Origin: Staphylococcus sp. MI 10-1553
Lineage (GTDB): Bacteria; Bacillota; Bacilli; Staphylococcales; Staphylococcaceae
NCBI RefSeq assembly: GCF_010365305.1
Contig: NZ_CP048279.1
Coordinates: 558,001 to 622,000 of the forward strand
DNA length: 64,000 nt
Direction: 5' to 3'
In this document: piece by piece, positions 27,728 to 37,103 of the stretch
How the letters are laid out: each line of letters begins with the position of its first letter
Position numbering within the stretch: position 1 is the stretch's first letter
Notes under the pieces: model-generated
The model's input: the letters and a program-made list of their open reading frames with translations, nothing else
What the model was told of the DNA's origin: nothing
The model's database searches: none
Made by a program: the position numbers and the translations under genes

Positions 27728-27905
27728 ACCTTTCTCTATTGAATTGAGAAGATTTTAACTTTACTTAGCCTTTTTCATTTCATTTTCCTATACACGGTTT
27801 CTAAAACCCAACATACTTCAATCGAATTTCAAAAGGAGAGTAAAGCTGATCAGTTTACATTACGGATTCAAAGATCCAAGGGACTGCGCGATCTACTTCT
27901 CTCTA
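27728..27905 (-). ncRNA. Candidate bridge-RNA region of the IS110 element
   Basis: About 180 bases upstream of the transposase with no gene. In the IS110 group the left-end non-coding region encodes the bridge RNA with target- and donor-binding loops. I infer the location from family architecture; no covariance check was possible, and short complementary stretches alone do not define it. Confidence 0.35.
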
Positions 27906-27911
27906 CAACTA

Positions 27912-27960
27912 TAAAAAATAGCTGTGAAGAAATCTATCGTCATAAATTTCTTCACAGCTA
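27912..27960 (-). terminator. Terminator of aur
   Basis: TAGCTGTGAAGAAAT and ATTTCTTCACAGCTA are perfect 15-bp arms. On the minus strand the stem runs into ATTTTTTATAG. It is about 180 bases past the aur stop codon. Confidence 0.85.
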
Positions 27961-28137
27961 ATCTTAGTATGTTTAATGTTGAAGGGGTTTAAGGTGTGGA
28001 GGGTATGACTGTCCGAGAAAGCCGCTCACAATGCTTCTATGTCACTTTTAATCTTAACGTTATCTCGTCGAATTGAGGCATTGGAATTAATCGGCTCATT
28101 CGTCTCGTTACTAAGTTGTCATGGTTAAGTCAAGCGA

Positions 28138-29655
28138 TTATACGCCAACTTCTTCCCATGCTGATTCTACTTGGCTCGCTACTTCGTCACCATATAAGTC
28201 TAGTGCTGAACGAACTAATGACGCTTTCGCATCTGCAAAGTTTGAAGTAGAAGTTAAGTAAGTTGTTAATGCTCTATAATAAATTTGTTCAGCTTGTTGT
28301 TGACCGATTTTATCAACAGTAAGGTAAGCTGCTCTATTCGGGATACCTGAGTTCGTATGTACACCACCATGGTCACTTGATGTGTTGACATAGTCTCTCA
28401 TATGGCCGGGTTGGTTAAATTGTTCTGGATTTGACATGCTTCGTAATGCATCACCTGGGCGTCCTGGTGTATACACATCTTCACCGATTAAAGTATCGTC
28501 TGGATCCATAAAGTAAGCAAATGTGTCAGATATACTTTCGTTCAAAGCACCTGGTTGGCCACGATAAACAAGTCCAGCTGTTTGTTGCGTCACACCGTGT
28601 GTAATTTCGTGGGCAACGACGTCATCTGCACCAGATAAAGCTGTAAATGTAGTGCCATCGCCATCACCGTAAATCATTTTGTCACCAATCCAAGCGGCAT
28701 TGTTACGGTTATCTTCACCTTGAAAGTTATTGACATGCACAATTGACATAATATCACTGTCTCTGTCGTCATAAGAATGGCGATCAAATTTCGATAAGTA
28801 GTAGTCATATACTTTTTTAGCGTAATAGTTTGCATCAACACCTGCACGTTGGTAATCATCTGTAAAGTTTGTGTCTCTGTCCGTGATTAAGTCTGCAGAA
28901 CCCGTTGAAGGTTTATAAGTGTAAGCCGCCATCACTGCAGGACTTGTTACGTCTTCAAGGGAGTAGCCATCATTGATTGAATTGATGTTAATGCTTTTTG
29001 TGTCACCAAGTACACCACGACCAGTACCAGTTGCTGCTACATGTTCAACTAAGTCTGTTTTTTCTACAACTTCTCCTGTCTCAGCATCAATTTTAAGATC
29101 CCAGTGTGAAACATCTGGTTCCATTGTTACTAATTCAAGATGATAAACGTATTTGTTTTCTTCACCATCGATTTCGACATCATTGACTTTAACGACATCT
29201 TCATCTAAGTTTGATGCTTCAGATTGCTTTATATCAACAGCTTTGAAGGCAGTTGAAAGGGCATCTTCTTTAGAAATACTTACGCTGTTTGTTGGATCTA
29301 CTTTCTCTGATTGAATTGCTCCGTTAATAAGGACGACTTTTCCTTCTTTGTCAACGTGAACTTTCACTTCTTGATCTTTCGCATGGATACCATCGACAAC
29401 AGGTTGAAGTGTGTAGTGTGTATAACCAAGGTCGTCAGTGAGTGCATTGACTACATCGTAATCTTTATAATTGTCTTTCACATCACTTGGCAATTCTTTT
29501 AAGGCTTTGTTTGCATCTGCTTTCGATTTGACTGTGGTTTTAAAGTTTTTCTCTAGTGGCTTGTCCGACGACGATTCAGCATATACATTTGGAGATAAAG
29601 ATAATACTGATAAACATAAAGTACCAAATAAAACCTTTTTTGACAATTTAAACAT
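28138..29655 (-). CDS. aur: Aureolysin, secreted M4 zinc metalloprotease
   Basis: This 505-residue preproenzyme has a signal peptide (residues 1-26, ending VYA-ESS), a propeptide with FTP and PepSY modules (to about residue 205), and a mature thermolysin-type domain beginning near AATGTGRGVLGD. The zinc site is HEITHGVTQQTAG (near residues 349-353) with the third ligand Glu in GALNESISD; the active-site His lies in the SDHGGVHTNSGIPN region. The length matches aureolysin (509). AAGGAG precedes the ATG. In S. aureus aureolysin activates the V8 protease precursor and degrades host proteins. It is monocistronic here. A remnant of a second copy lies at 14241. Confidence 0.95.
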   Translation of the reverse strand: MFKLSKKVLFGTLCLSVLSLSPNVYAESSSDKPLEKNFKTTVKSKADANKALKELPSDVKDNYKDYDVVNALTDDLGYTHYTLQPVVDGIHAKDQEVKVHVDKEGKVVLINGAIQSEKVDPTNSVSISKEDALSTAFKAVDIKQSEASNLDEDVVKVNDVEIDGEENKYVYHLELVTMEPDVSHWDLKIDAETGEVVEKTDLVEHVAATGTGRGVLGDTKSININSINDGYSLEDVTSPAVMAAYTYKPSTGSADLITDRDTNFTDDYQRAGVDANYYAKKVYDYYLSKFDRHSYDDRDSDIMSIVHVNNFQGEDNRNNAAWIGDKMIYGDGDGTTFTALSGADDVVAHEITHGVTQQTAGLVYRGQPGALNESISDTFAYFMDPDDTLIGEDVYTPGRPGDALRSMSNPEQFNQPGHMRDYVNTSSDHGGVHTNSGIPNRAAYLTVDKIGQQQAEQIYYRALTTYLTSTSNFADAKASLVRSALDLYGDEVASQVESAWEEVGV

Positions 29656-30279
29656 TTAAACAACTCCTTAACTTTTAGTATGTTTAAATTTTAATAAATT
29701 TATAAATTGTAAAGTATATTTTTGCCTAAGTGTTATCATTTTATTCCTAAGTGTAAAATAACTTCTTTTTAGGCACGATTTTCGACAGTTAGGGTATGTC
29801 TTTTCGTTAGAATTTGCAATTAAAAAGAGTGTCATTTAAATAATGATGCTATAAATAAAAAATTGTGTATGTAAAAGGTGTCGAAAAGAGAGGTTTTAAA
29901 TCTAGGTTTAGACTTTGAATATAAGAGAATGATTAATAGGAAGTGTACGAAATTTTATATGACGTGTTCAAAATGAATGTTTTTTCGAGGGAATAGCGAG
30001 AATTTTAACAGTAAACTATTGAAAAGGAGTTTTAAGATGACTCAAGACAATCCGACAAACCGCTTTTACTAGGACATTGTTTAAAATGACATCTTAACTC
30101 TTTTTTGATTGAGATGTATAGCGATTTTTTAAGAATGCATACTAGAGAGGGATTAAAATGTGATACATACCTTTTTAAAAGAGGGAATACGACACATCTT
30201 TTTACGAAAATAGTTGATTCGTACGTCCAAGTCCTTTATTATAAATCGTAATAATTACTATTTGGAAAGAGTGAATCCT
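29656..30279. other. Intergenic region between aur and the FAD protein
   Basis: 624 AT-rich bases. They hold the aur promoter, the short dehydrogenase-like fragment at 30037 and the promoter of the FAD protein. No other gene is seen. Confidence 0.45.
30037..30072 (+). pseudogene. Eleven-codon fragment like the start of a stress SDR
   Basis: AAAAGGAGTTTTAAG followed by ATG encodes MTQDNPTNRFY and a stop. The ribosome site and the first residues resemble the SDR at 14502 (MTHNNPLKQFF). Nothing SDR-like follows. It may be the stub of a deleted paralogue, or a chance short frame. Confidence 0.35.
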
Positions 30280-31437
30280 ATGACATACGAATGGGTTATT
30301 ATCGGTGGGGGTGTGCATGCGACGACAATTGCATTACAACTCCGACAACTTGGATTACCCGTGGAACAATTGAGAATGATTGATCCACATCCTCATTTAT
30401 TAGATCAATTTGATAGACAAACGGAGCGTATCGGGATGACATATTTGCGTTCGCCATTAGTGCATCATTGTCATCCTGAACCTTTTGATTTGAAAAAATT
30501 CGCGAGACAAGAAGGCTATACGCAACCAATGATAGGTCCGTATCAACGCCCGAGATTAGATATGTTTTTCGACCATACACGTCATTGGATACGTCATTAC
30601 GGTTTAGAGACATGTCATATTTGTCAAAAGGCAGTACATATATGTCGTTGCTGTGAAGATTGGGAAATTACGTTAGACAGTCAGCAACAAATTCGAACAC
30701 AACACGTCGTTTTAGCTATGGGCACGCACCATACGCCTTTCATTCCACCTGCATTTCAAGGTCAACCGCACGTGCAACATATTCATAGTCGTGACCTCGA
30801 TACAACGATGAAAGGTTCGCATGTTGTCGGAAGTGGAATTTCAGCAGGGCATCTCGTTATTAAATTGTTAACAGAAAGTCAAGATAAAACCGTTCATTTA
30901 TGGATGAAGAAGCCTTTTGATGTCCATCATTTCGATGCGGATCCAGCGTGGTTAGGTCCGAAAAATATGAAACCATTTGAAGCGATGCCGTTAGCCGAAA
31001 GAATTCACGTTAACAAACAAGAACGTCATAAAGGGTCCATGCCGAGAGATATGTACATGACATTGAAAAATTATGAAAAAGCTGGCCGTTTGATTGTGCA
31101 TCATACGCCTATCGAACGACTGGAAGACCATTGTATCGTTGCCGGAGAGACGCGTGTGGCATACGATGGGATTTATTTGGCGACAGGTTTTGTTCTTGAT
31201 GTGATGACCCAGCCACTCATTCAAGACATTTTACGCTTACCTGAAGCACAACTGGTCGCAGGTTATCCGAAAATTACAACACAGCTTGAGTGGGTACCTC
31301 GTTTATACGTTTCAGGCATGCTAGCTGACTTGGCATTAGGTCCTTTTGCCCGCAATATTATGGGCGGTCGACAAGCGGCGTTACGTATCGGTCAAGCTTA
31401 TACCGAAAGTACGACAGCTTATCAGAACGCAGTATAA
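30280..31437 (+). CDS. FAD/NAD(P)-binding oxidoreductase of unknown substrate
   Basis: This 385-residue flavoprotein has two dinucleotide-binding motifs: VIIGGGVHATTIAL near the N-terminus for FAD and HVVGSGISAGHLVIKL near residue 190 for NAD(P). ATGF (LATGFVLD) near the end is typical of N-hydroxylating or class B flavin monooxygenases. A Cys-rich loop (CHICQKAVHICRCCEDW) lies between about residues 110 and 130 and is unusual. GGAAAGAG is 8 bases before the ATG at 30280; the longer reading from 30214 has no site. It may be a lysine/ornithine monooxygenase-like protein; the substrate is not evident. Confidence 0.75.
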   Translation: MTYEWVIIGGGVHATTIALQLRQLGLPVEQLRMIDPHPHLLDQFDRQTERIGMTYLRSPLVHHCHPEPFDLKKFARQEGYTQPMIGPYQRPRLDMFFDHTRHWIRHYGLETCHICQKAVHICRCCEDWEITLDSQQQIRTQHVVLAMGTHHTPFIPPAFQGQPHVQHIHSRDLDTTMKGSHVVGSGISAGHLVIKLLTESQDKTVHLWMKKPFDVHHFDADPAWLGPKNMKPFEAMPLAERIHVNKQERHKGSMPRDMYMTLKNYEKAGRLIVHHTPIERLEDHCIVAGETRVAYDGIYLATGFVLDVMTQPLIQDILRLPEAQLVAGYPKITTQLEWVPRLYVSGMLADLALGPFARNIMGGRQAALRIGQAYTESTTAYQNAV

Positions 31438-31508
31438 TGATAATTTTGTAATCGCGCTATGAAACGATTCGCATATCCTATATAATGCGAGTGATAGGAG
31501 CGATAACT

Positions 31509-31904
31509 ATGAAAAAATCTAAAGGCGAAAAATCTCCAAAATATCGGAAAATGAGTCATCATGTGATGCGGGTCATATTTGCATTTGGCATCATATTACT
31601 GATTTTATTTATCGGTATGGGCACTGTGATTCCAGAACTCAACCGTCACACGTATGAAGGTGTCGTCGTAGAAAAATATAGAGAGAATCATGGGATGACG
31701 ACAGGTACAACACAATTTATTGAACTGAAGCAAGGCGATCATACAATTAAGATAGAGAATAGTGATATTTTATTACATGGCAAATGGGACAGTCAGGCGG
31801 TACAAAAGGACATTCGTGAAGGTGAGAAGGCAACCGTGTACACGATTGGTTTTGATGTACCAAGTCTCGGCATCCATCCGAACTTGTATCAAATTGAACA
31901 ATAA
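31509..31904 (+). CDS. Membrane-anchored protein of unknown function
   Basis: This 131-residue protein has a basic N-terminus, a single membrane span (about residues 17-40, VIFAFGIILLILFIGMGTVI) and an extracellular beta-rich tail of about 85 residues. I do not recognise the family; the tail could be an OB-like or DUF1523-like fold. AGGAG is 8 bases before the ATG at 31509. It lies 71 bases after the FAD gene and may have its own promoter (TATAAT at 31482). Confidence 0.6.
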   Translation: MKKSKGEKSPKYRKMSHHVMRVIFAFGIILLILFIGMGTVIPELNRHTYEGVVVEKYRENHGMTTGTTQFIELKQGDHTIKIENSDILLHGKWDSQAVQKDIREGEKATVYTIGFDVPSLGIHPNLYQIEQ

Positions 31905-31983
31905 CTGTATTGACGTCACATGACTGCATACAAATAGTGATGTCGATGAGCAAGGCGACCGTATCGTTCATGGTACTCGTCAA

Positions 31984-32017
31984 AAAAGGCTGGGATATTC
32001 AATTCTCCCGGCCTTTT
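31984..32017. terminator. Bidirectional terminator
   Basis: AAAAAAGGCTGGGA and TCCCGGCCTTTT form a stem with A and T flanks between two convergent genes. It is of the same class as the fuc terminator. Confidence 0.85.
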
Positions 32018-32025
32018 CCTACGAA

Positions 32026-33156
32026 TTATTCCGAACCTTCGTAAAGCAACTGTGCAATTCTTAATAACACAATTCCATCAATCGTATTCGGATCCCAACC
32101 TGTAATTTCATGGATTTTTTTAATGCGATAATTCAATGTATTACGATGGATAAACAAATCATTCGCAGTTTTGACTAATTTTCCGTGGTTTCTAAAATAA
32201 GCTTCAATCGTTTCTCCTAAATACTTATCTTCCCCTAAATGAAGCAGTTTCTTATAATTTGCGACCAATGTCGTTTCATTTTCTGGTGTGAATTTTTTAA
32301 TGTTATTACAAATCGTTGCGAGCTCATGCGATTTATAAGTATGAAGCCCTTCCTGAATTTTTAAATCGTGCAATAGGGACTGCAACGAACGTGCTTCATG
32401 ATAGGACTGGACTAAACCTTTAATACCCGTTGTAAATGAGCCAAGTGTAATTAATGTACGGTCAAATACTTCATTTTGTACATTTTTATCGAAACCATCA
32501 ATTAATTCTTCGTGAGATTTACCGCGATTAGGGTTAGATTTGACGATATAAATGTATTCTTGTGGCGAAATTTCGACAATATCATCCCCCGGTAATCTCA
32601 ATGCTTCTAACGCATCACGTAAAGCTATCGTTTTGGATTTACCCGAACTTTGCATAGAAATAAGCGCAACGGTAAATTCATCATTTAAGCCTAAGCGATC
32701 AATCAAACTTTTGCGTTGGTAATTTTGAAAGTAAACGTCAGGATTGAATAAAATATGTGCCAACATTTGCGTGCGTGACAATGTTTCTTGAAAACGAGAG
32801 TAGTGTTCTAACTCTTCTTCAACGATAAATTCGGCATGAAGTTTTAATAAATGTGAATAAGCACGTATTTCATCAGGATTGCCACTGACAAGTAGGGCAC
32901 CGTAAACTCTTCCATGTAGTTCGATAGGAAGAATAACACCGGGATGTTCCACGTTCCAAAAAGACATATCTTCTAATTCAATATCAATGGGCAGGTTACG
33001 TTCAATCGAATGACGCGCAGCTTGATGTACTTCTCCTACACGATCAAGGTTGGACGTTGCGATAATTTGACCGCCCCTATTGGCAATCAGTACTTCAGCT
33101 TTAATGATGGATGACGCTTTTTTTACGACTTTTTGAGCCCAATGTTGTTTTATCAT
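32026..33156 (-). CDS. cdaR: CdaR-family sugar-diacid-type regulator
   Basis: This 376-residue transcription regulator has an N-terminal diacid-recognition domain (residues 4-135), a GGDEF-like middle and a C-terminal PucR-type helix-turn-helix (LVKTANDLFIHRNTLNYRIKKI, about residues 325-350). CdaR-type proteins activate genes for glucarate, galactarate or glycerate use. No such gene adjoins it. In B. subtilis a CdaR relative is next to the glcD/glcF-type pair ysfC-ysfD; here the equivalent pair is 15 kb away at 48157, and an ACS-type transporter lies at 62985. A link is possible but unproven. AGGAGCTGGAG precedes the ATG. Confidence 0.82.
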   Translation of the reverse strand: MIKQHWAQKVVKKASSIIKAEVLIANRGGQIIATSNLDRVGEVHQAARHSIERNLPIDIELEDMSFWNVEHPGVILPIELHGRVYGALLVSGNPDEIRAYSHLLKLHAEFIVEEELEHYSRFQETLSRTQMLAHILFNPDVYFQNYQRKSLIDRLGLNDEFTVALISMQSSGKSKTIALRDALEALRLPGDDIVEISPQEYIYIVKSNPNRGKSHEELIDGFDKNVQNEVFDRTLITLGSFTTGIKGLVQSYHEARSLQSLLHDLKIQEGLHTYKSHELATICNNIKKFTPENETTLVANYKKLLHLGEDKYLGETIEAYFRNHGKLVKTANDLFIHRNTLNYRIKKIHEITGWDPNTIDGIVLLRIAQLLYEGSE

Positions 33157-33884
33157 TTACTCCAGCTCCTATTTTTTATATGTATTCTGAATAAAGGTAA
33201 AGCAGTCCCCTTTGTTGAATAGTAGAATGGACATCAGAAGGTGAGTCGGCCTGTTGTATTTGTCACACGAACATTTTTGATTGCATCGTCTCATAACTGG
33301 CAAAATATCGCCACTTCCTAGTTTGTAGTGAAAGGGCTGTTGTCATACATATTGAGAAAGGGCAATCGTCATATCATACCGTGTTTTCAAAACGAACAAC
33401 AAAAAAAATAGAATATAATTTTTTTGTCCTATTACGCTTAATTTTTCACTGAATGATATTAAATGTTTATATCATATCATAAAATGAATTAATTGTAATA
33501 GGTTTACCGAAATCTCTTCTTTGAATTTTTTTTGAACTTTGTTAACTCTTATTTACAATGTATAGGTGCAATTCAATCTTTCATATTTTAGTGTTAACTG
33601 TACTTTTATAATAAAACACATTTTACTTCTTATGCAAATTTATATCTAATTATCTTAGAAGTTATATATTATTAATTTAACAATATAGTTAAGATGACTA
33701 GGAAAAAGTTACATTATTTTATATTATAACAATAAAAATTAAATTTTAAAGTAGGATAGAGAAATTTTTCTTCTTTAAATGGGTTTGTTAAAAAAGTGTG
33801 TCTTTTTTAATGTGGAAAAAGAGGATATACCATTAAGAATGGTGTGAGAACAATGTTTGTTGCGTGATGGAGAAGATGAAAAAG
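33157..33884. other. Long AT-rich region without genes
   Basis: About 730 bases, markedly AT-rich from 33400 to 33800, lie between two minus-strand genes. A short frame beginning ATG at 33692 (MTRKKLHYF, stop) is all that can be read. It may hold a regulatory RNA or a decayed gene; I see no clear structure. Confidence 0.4.
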
Positions 33885-33924
33885 GAGGGAGGACCATCGT
33901 GCGAATGCACAGTGCGTCTCCCTC
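33885..33924 (-). terminator. Possible terminator of yeiH
   Basis: GAGGGAG and CTCCCTC form the outer stem with an inner GTGC/GCAC pairing, just past the yeiH stop at 33935. On the minus strand the stem is followed by CTTTTTCATC. Confidence 0.65.
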
Positions 33925-33934
33925 TTGTGTAATT

Positions 33935-34924
33935 TCATAACATGCCGATTACAGCTAAAATGATCAAACTTGTCACAATTAAAGCAGCCCAAGTGATAAA
34001 TCCTAATAAAATAGGGCGAATACCTGCTTGCTTAAATTGACTGAATTTGACAGATAATCCCACACCCGCAAGTGCAATCGTAATGAAAAAGAGTGCAGCT
34101 TGTTTGAAAATCGCAATGACACCATCAGAAAAGTTAAAAACGGTACTGATAAGTGATGCCACAATAAACCAAATAATAAAGTTTGGAATCATCGCCCATA
34201 TCTTTTGACGTTGTCCACCGTCTTTTGTTGTTTGTTGACGTTTAGCCATCCAAAACGCTAGCCCAATCGTGATAGGAATAATAAATAGTGTACGTGTTAA
34301 TTTGACAATAGTCGCGACTTCAAGTGCTTTTGAACCGTATAACGCACTTGCTGCTACGACACTCGATGTATCGTTAATCGCTGTCCCACTGAAAAAACCA
34401 AATGCTTCTTGACTCATATGAAAGAAGTGGCCTATCGGTGGGAAAATAATGACCGCGATTAAGTTAAATAAAAACACTGTAGAAAGACTAAAAGCGATAA
34501 TATTGTCTTTAGCTTTAATGACTGGACTTGTTGCGGCTATAGCAGAACCCCCGCAAATAGACGTGCCGACGCCGATTAAAATCCCTGTATGTAAATCAAT
34601 ATGGAATAAATTGACTAACAATGTAACCACAATAAAAGCAACGAGTAGCGTCACAATGAGTATCGGTAGTGACTTGAGGCCCACTGTCCCAATCGATTGA
34701 AAACTCAATGTAAAACCGAGCAAAATGATACTGTAATGCAATACTTTTTTACTGCTATATTGAATGCCGGGTTTGAATGATTCTGATAGTTTTAACGTAT
34801 TATTCAAAATCATGCCGATCACCATCGCAAAAATAGCACTCCCTACAATTGGAAAAAAGTGACCTAAGAAGGTAGCGATGATGGCAATAGTGAGCGTTAG
34901 GCATAATCCTTTAACTTTTGACAT
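33935..34924 (-). CDS. YeiH-family putative sulfate exporter (UPF0324)
   Basis: This 329-residue membrane protein has about ten spans and belongs to the YeiH/UPF0324 family. Signature stretches are GMILNN, ILLGFTLSFQSIG, GVGTSICGGSAIAATSPVIKAKD and GTAINDTSSVVAA. The family is annotated as a putative sulfate or taurine-related exporter, but transport has rarely been shown. AAAGGATCG precedes the ATG at 34924; the longer reading from 34960 has no ribosome binding site. No LysR regulator (often beside yeiH in other bacteria) is present. Confidence 0.85.
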   Translation of the reverse strand: MSKVKGLCLTLTIAIIATFLGHFFPIVGSAIFAMVIGMILNNTLKLSESFKPGIQYSSKKVLHYSIILLGFTLSFQSIGTVGLKSLPILIVTLLVAFIVVTLLVNLFHIDLHTGILIGVGTSICGGSAIAATSPVIKAKDNIIAFSLSTVFLFNLIAVIIFPPIGHFFHMSQEAFGFFSGTAINDTSSVVAASALYGSKALEVATIVKLTRTLFIIPITIGLAFWMAKRQQTTKDGGQRQKIWAMIPNFIIWFIVASLISTVFNFSDGVIAIFKQAALFFITIALAGVGLSVKFSQFKQAGIRPILLGFITWAALIVTSLIILAVIGML

Positions 34925-35094
34925 AGTGATCGATCCTTTCGTAAAATGACATCGCAACATGTGAACATGACGTACACTTTTTTAGCTCTATGTTTAACAA
35001 AGCTGCAATTGTACAAGTCATCCTCGTTTGTTCTCAAGTATAGGCGTATCAAAATCGTTTTTCAATAGTCATTTACAGTTATAGGTCAATAATG

Positions 35095-35123
35095 TTGACT
35101 TTGTTACAGTGTGGGTATAAAAT
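35095..35123 (+). promoter_or_regulatory. ipdC promoter
   Basis: TTGACT (35095-35100), a 17-base spacer and TAAAAT (35118-35123), 34-40 bases before the start codons. Confidence 0.65.
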
Positions 35124-35156
35124 GTAAATTGTAATCAATAAAGAGAAAAGGACGGG

Positions 35157-36806
35157 ATGATGATGAAAAAACGTATTGGGCAATATTTGATAGATGAAAT
35201 CGCAAAACAAGGCGTTGATAAAATTTTTGGCGTACCTGGTGATTTCAACTTAACTTTTTTAGATGATATTGAAGCACATGAGACGTTAGAATGGGTTGGC
35301 AATACGAATGAATTGAATGCAAGTTATGCCGCAGACGGTTATGCACGTTTGAACGGACTTGCAGCTATGGTAACGACTTTTGGTGTCGGTGAATTAAGTG
35401 CGGTAAACGGCATTGCGGGTTCATACGCAGAAAATGTACCCGTGATACAAATTACAGGTGCACCGACGACAGTGGTTGAACAAGCAGGCAAATACGTTCA
35501 CCATTCTTTAGGTAACGGCAAATTTGATGACTATCAAAAAATGTATGCACAAATTACTGAAACACAAACAGTATTAACTGTAGACAATGCACTAACAGAA
35601 ATCCCGCGCATCATTAAAGTAGCGACAGAAGAAAAACGTCCGGTACATGTCCACTTACCGATTGACATCGCAGCAAAAGAAATCGAAGTACCAGATGACG
35701 TCGCATATCCTGCAACTCAAAAAGCAGAAAACGTTTCAACTGTAGTAGAAAAATTAACAGAACGATTAAAAGCTGCACAACAAGTGACGTTAATTGTCGG
35801 GCATCAAATCAATAGTTACGGTTTACAAAAAGATGTTCAAGCATTAGCAGAAAAATTAAACTTACCTGTAGCACAATTGTCACTCGGTAAAGGCGCATTT
35901 AATGAAGAAAGTGCGCAATATATGGGAGTGTACGACGGTTATATCGCAGAAGACAATATCCGTGATTACGTCGATGGTAGCGATTTGGTCATTACTTTAG
36001 GTGCTAAATTGACAGACTCAGCAACAGCAGGATTCTCACAAAAATTCTCAAATGATTCGATTGTAACGTTGAATCATCGTGATGTTAAAATAAACGACTA
36101 TACAACAACTGAACCGTCATTACCTGAAATTGTGGAAGCGTTCAAAAACATTGATTTCAAATTTGAAGGCGACTTCCCACAATATCAATGGCCAGATGCA
36201 TCCGCTGCAGTGCTTAACGATGAACCATTAACACAAGAAAACTACTTCAAGTTAATGCAAAACTTTTTACGAAAAGGTGACGTTGTATTAGGCGAACAAG
36301 GAACATCATTCTTCGGTGCATATCGTTTAGCACTTCAAGAAGGCACAACATTTATCGGTCAACCTTTATGGGGCTCAATCGGTTATACGCTCCCATCAAC
36401 ATTAGGTACATTACTTGCAGCACCAGAACGTCGTCATGTGTTACTCATTGGTGACGGCTCATTACAACTAACGGCACAAGAAATGTCTACAATGGTACGT
36501 CAAAACTTAAATCCAGTCATCTTTATTATTAACAATGACGGCTATACAGTTGAGAAAAAAATTCATGGTGAAAATGCCAAATATAACGACATTCAAATGT
36601 GGGACTACAAATTATTACCAGCATTATTCGGCAACCAAGACATCCCAACATATGATGTCAAAACATCAAATGACTTAAAAGTTGCAATGGATCAAATCGA
36701 TCAAAACCCTGATACGATGCATGTTGTAGAAGTTCATATGGATGTATTAGATGCACCAGCGAACCTAAACGAAATATCTAAAGCCTTTGCTGCACAAAAT
36801 AAATAA
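35157..36806 (+). CDS. ipdC: Thiamine-diphosphate 2-keto-acid decarboxylase (IpdC type)
   Basis: This 549-residue cytoplasmic ThDP enzyme decarboxylates indolepyruvate or branched-chain/phenyl keto acids to aldehydes. The domain order is Pyr (residues 1-180, with Glu in NTNELNASYAADGYAR), central, and PP (from about 360). The HH pair is visible as KYVHHSLGN. The ThDP/Mg motif is GDGSLQLTAQEMSTMVRQNLNPVIFIINNDGYT. Three consecutive ATG codons start at 35157; AAAGGA favours the second or third. Placement just upstream of the trp leader is suggestive of tryptophan-derived products, although the units have separate promoters. The substrate could be any 2-keto acid; KivD-like activity is possible. 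Confidence 0.9.
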   Translation: MMMKKRIGQYLIDEIAKQGVDKIFGVPGDFNLTFLDDIEAHETLEWVGNTNELNASYAADGYARLNGLAAMVTTFGVGELSAVNGIAGSYAENVPVIQITGAPTTVVEQAGKYVHHSLGNGKFDDYQKMYAQITETQTVLTVDNALTEIPRIIKVATEEKRPVHVHLPIDIAAKEIEVPDDVAYPATQKAENVSTVVEKLTERLKAAQQVTLIVGHQINSYGLQKDVQALAEKLNLPVAQLSLGKGAFNEESAQYMGVYDGYIAEDNIRDYVDGSDLVITLGAKLTDSATAGFSQKFSNDSIVTLNHRDVKINDYTTTEPSLPEIVEAFKNIDFKFEGDFPQYQWPDASAAVLNDEPLTQENYFKLMQNFLRKGDVVLGEQGTSFFGAYRLALQEGTTFIGQPLWGSIGYTLPSTLGTLLAAPERRHVLLIGDGSLQLTAQEMSTMVRQNLNPVIFIINNDGYTVEKKIHGENAKYNDIQMWDYKLLPALFGNQDIPTYDVKTSNDLKVAMDQIDQNPDTMHVVEVHMDVLDAPANLNEISKAFAAQNK

Positions 36807-36837
36807 TCTGTTGTAGAGGGCAAAATTTTATCAAATG

Positions 36838-36866
36838 TTGACATGAAATTGAAATGCATGTATAGT
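36838..36866 (+). promoter_or_regulatory. trp operon promoter
   Basis: TTGACA (36838-36843), a 17-base spacer and TATAGT (36861-36866) lie just after ipdC and drive the first T-box leader. Confidence 0.85.
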
Positions 36867-36872
36867 ATTGGA

Positions 36873-37103
36873 TAACTTCATAAAACGTATGATTGATAAG
36901 TAGTTTTTACGGATGTAGCACGCAGAAAGCTAACGGTTGATGCAAGTTAGCACAAACGTAGAGATGAATTGGGCAATCGAAATATACGACCAATTAAATT
37001 GTAATTAAAAGAGCGAACATGGTATAGAAATTCATGTTAACTAAGGTGGCACCACGGTAACGCGTCCTTACAGAAGAGACGTATACTGTGGTGTCTTTTT
37101 GTT
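36873..37103 (+). promoter_or_regulatory. T-box riboswitch 1, tRNA-Trp specific
   Basis: This is a complete T-box leader. Stem I carries the distal signature AGAAAGCTAACGGTTGATG; the specifier loop reads ATGAATTGGG with TGG (Trp) at 36970-36972. The T-box sequence AAGGTGGCACCACGG is at 37043-37057; its TGGC would pair with the acceptor end of a tRNA with discriminator G, as in bacterial tRNA-Trp. The terminator uses GGCACCACGGTAACGCGTC and GACGTATACTGTGGTGTC, followed by TTTTT. Uncharged tRNA-Trp would allow read-through. No gene follows directly; the next element is an intergenic repeat and then T-box 2. Confidence 0.92.

Larger units (their letters stand above)
26519..27905 (-). mobile_element. 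IS110-family insertion sequence (ends approximate)
   Basis: A complete IS110-type transposase with a long non-coding 5' flank lies between aldA and aur. IS110 elements lack terminal inverted repeats, so I cannot fix the ends; the upper limit is set by the aur terminator at 27912 and the lower one by the fuc terminator at 26406. Confidence 0.75.

Noticed and set aside
30000..30036. Sigma-B promoter before the SDR-like stub
   Set aside because: GGGAAT is present but no GTTTWW box sits at the right spacing.
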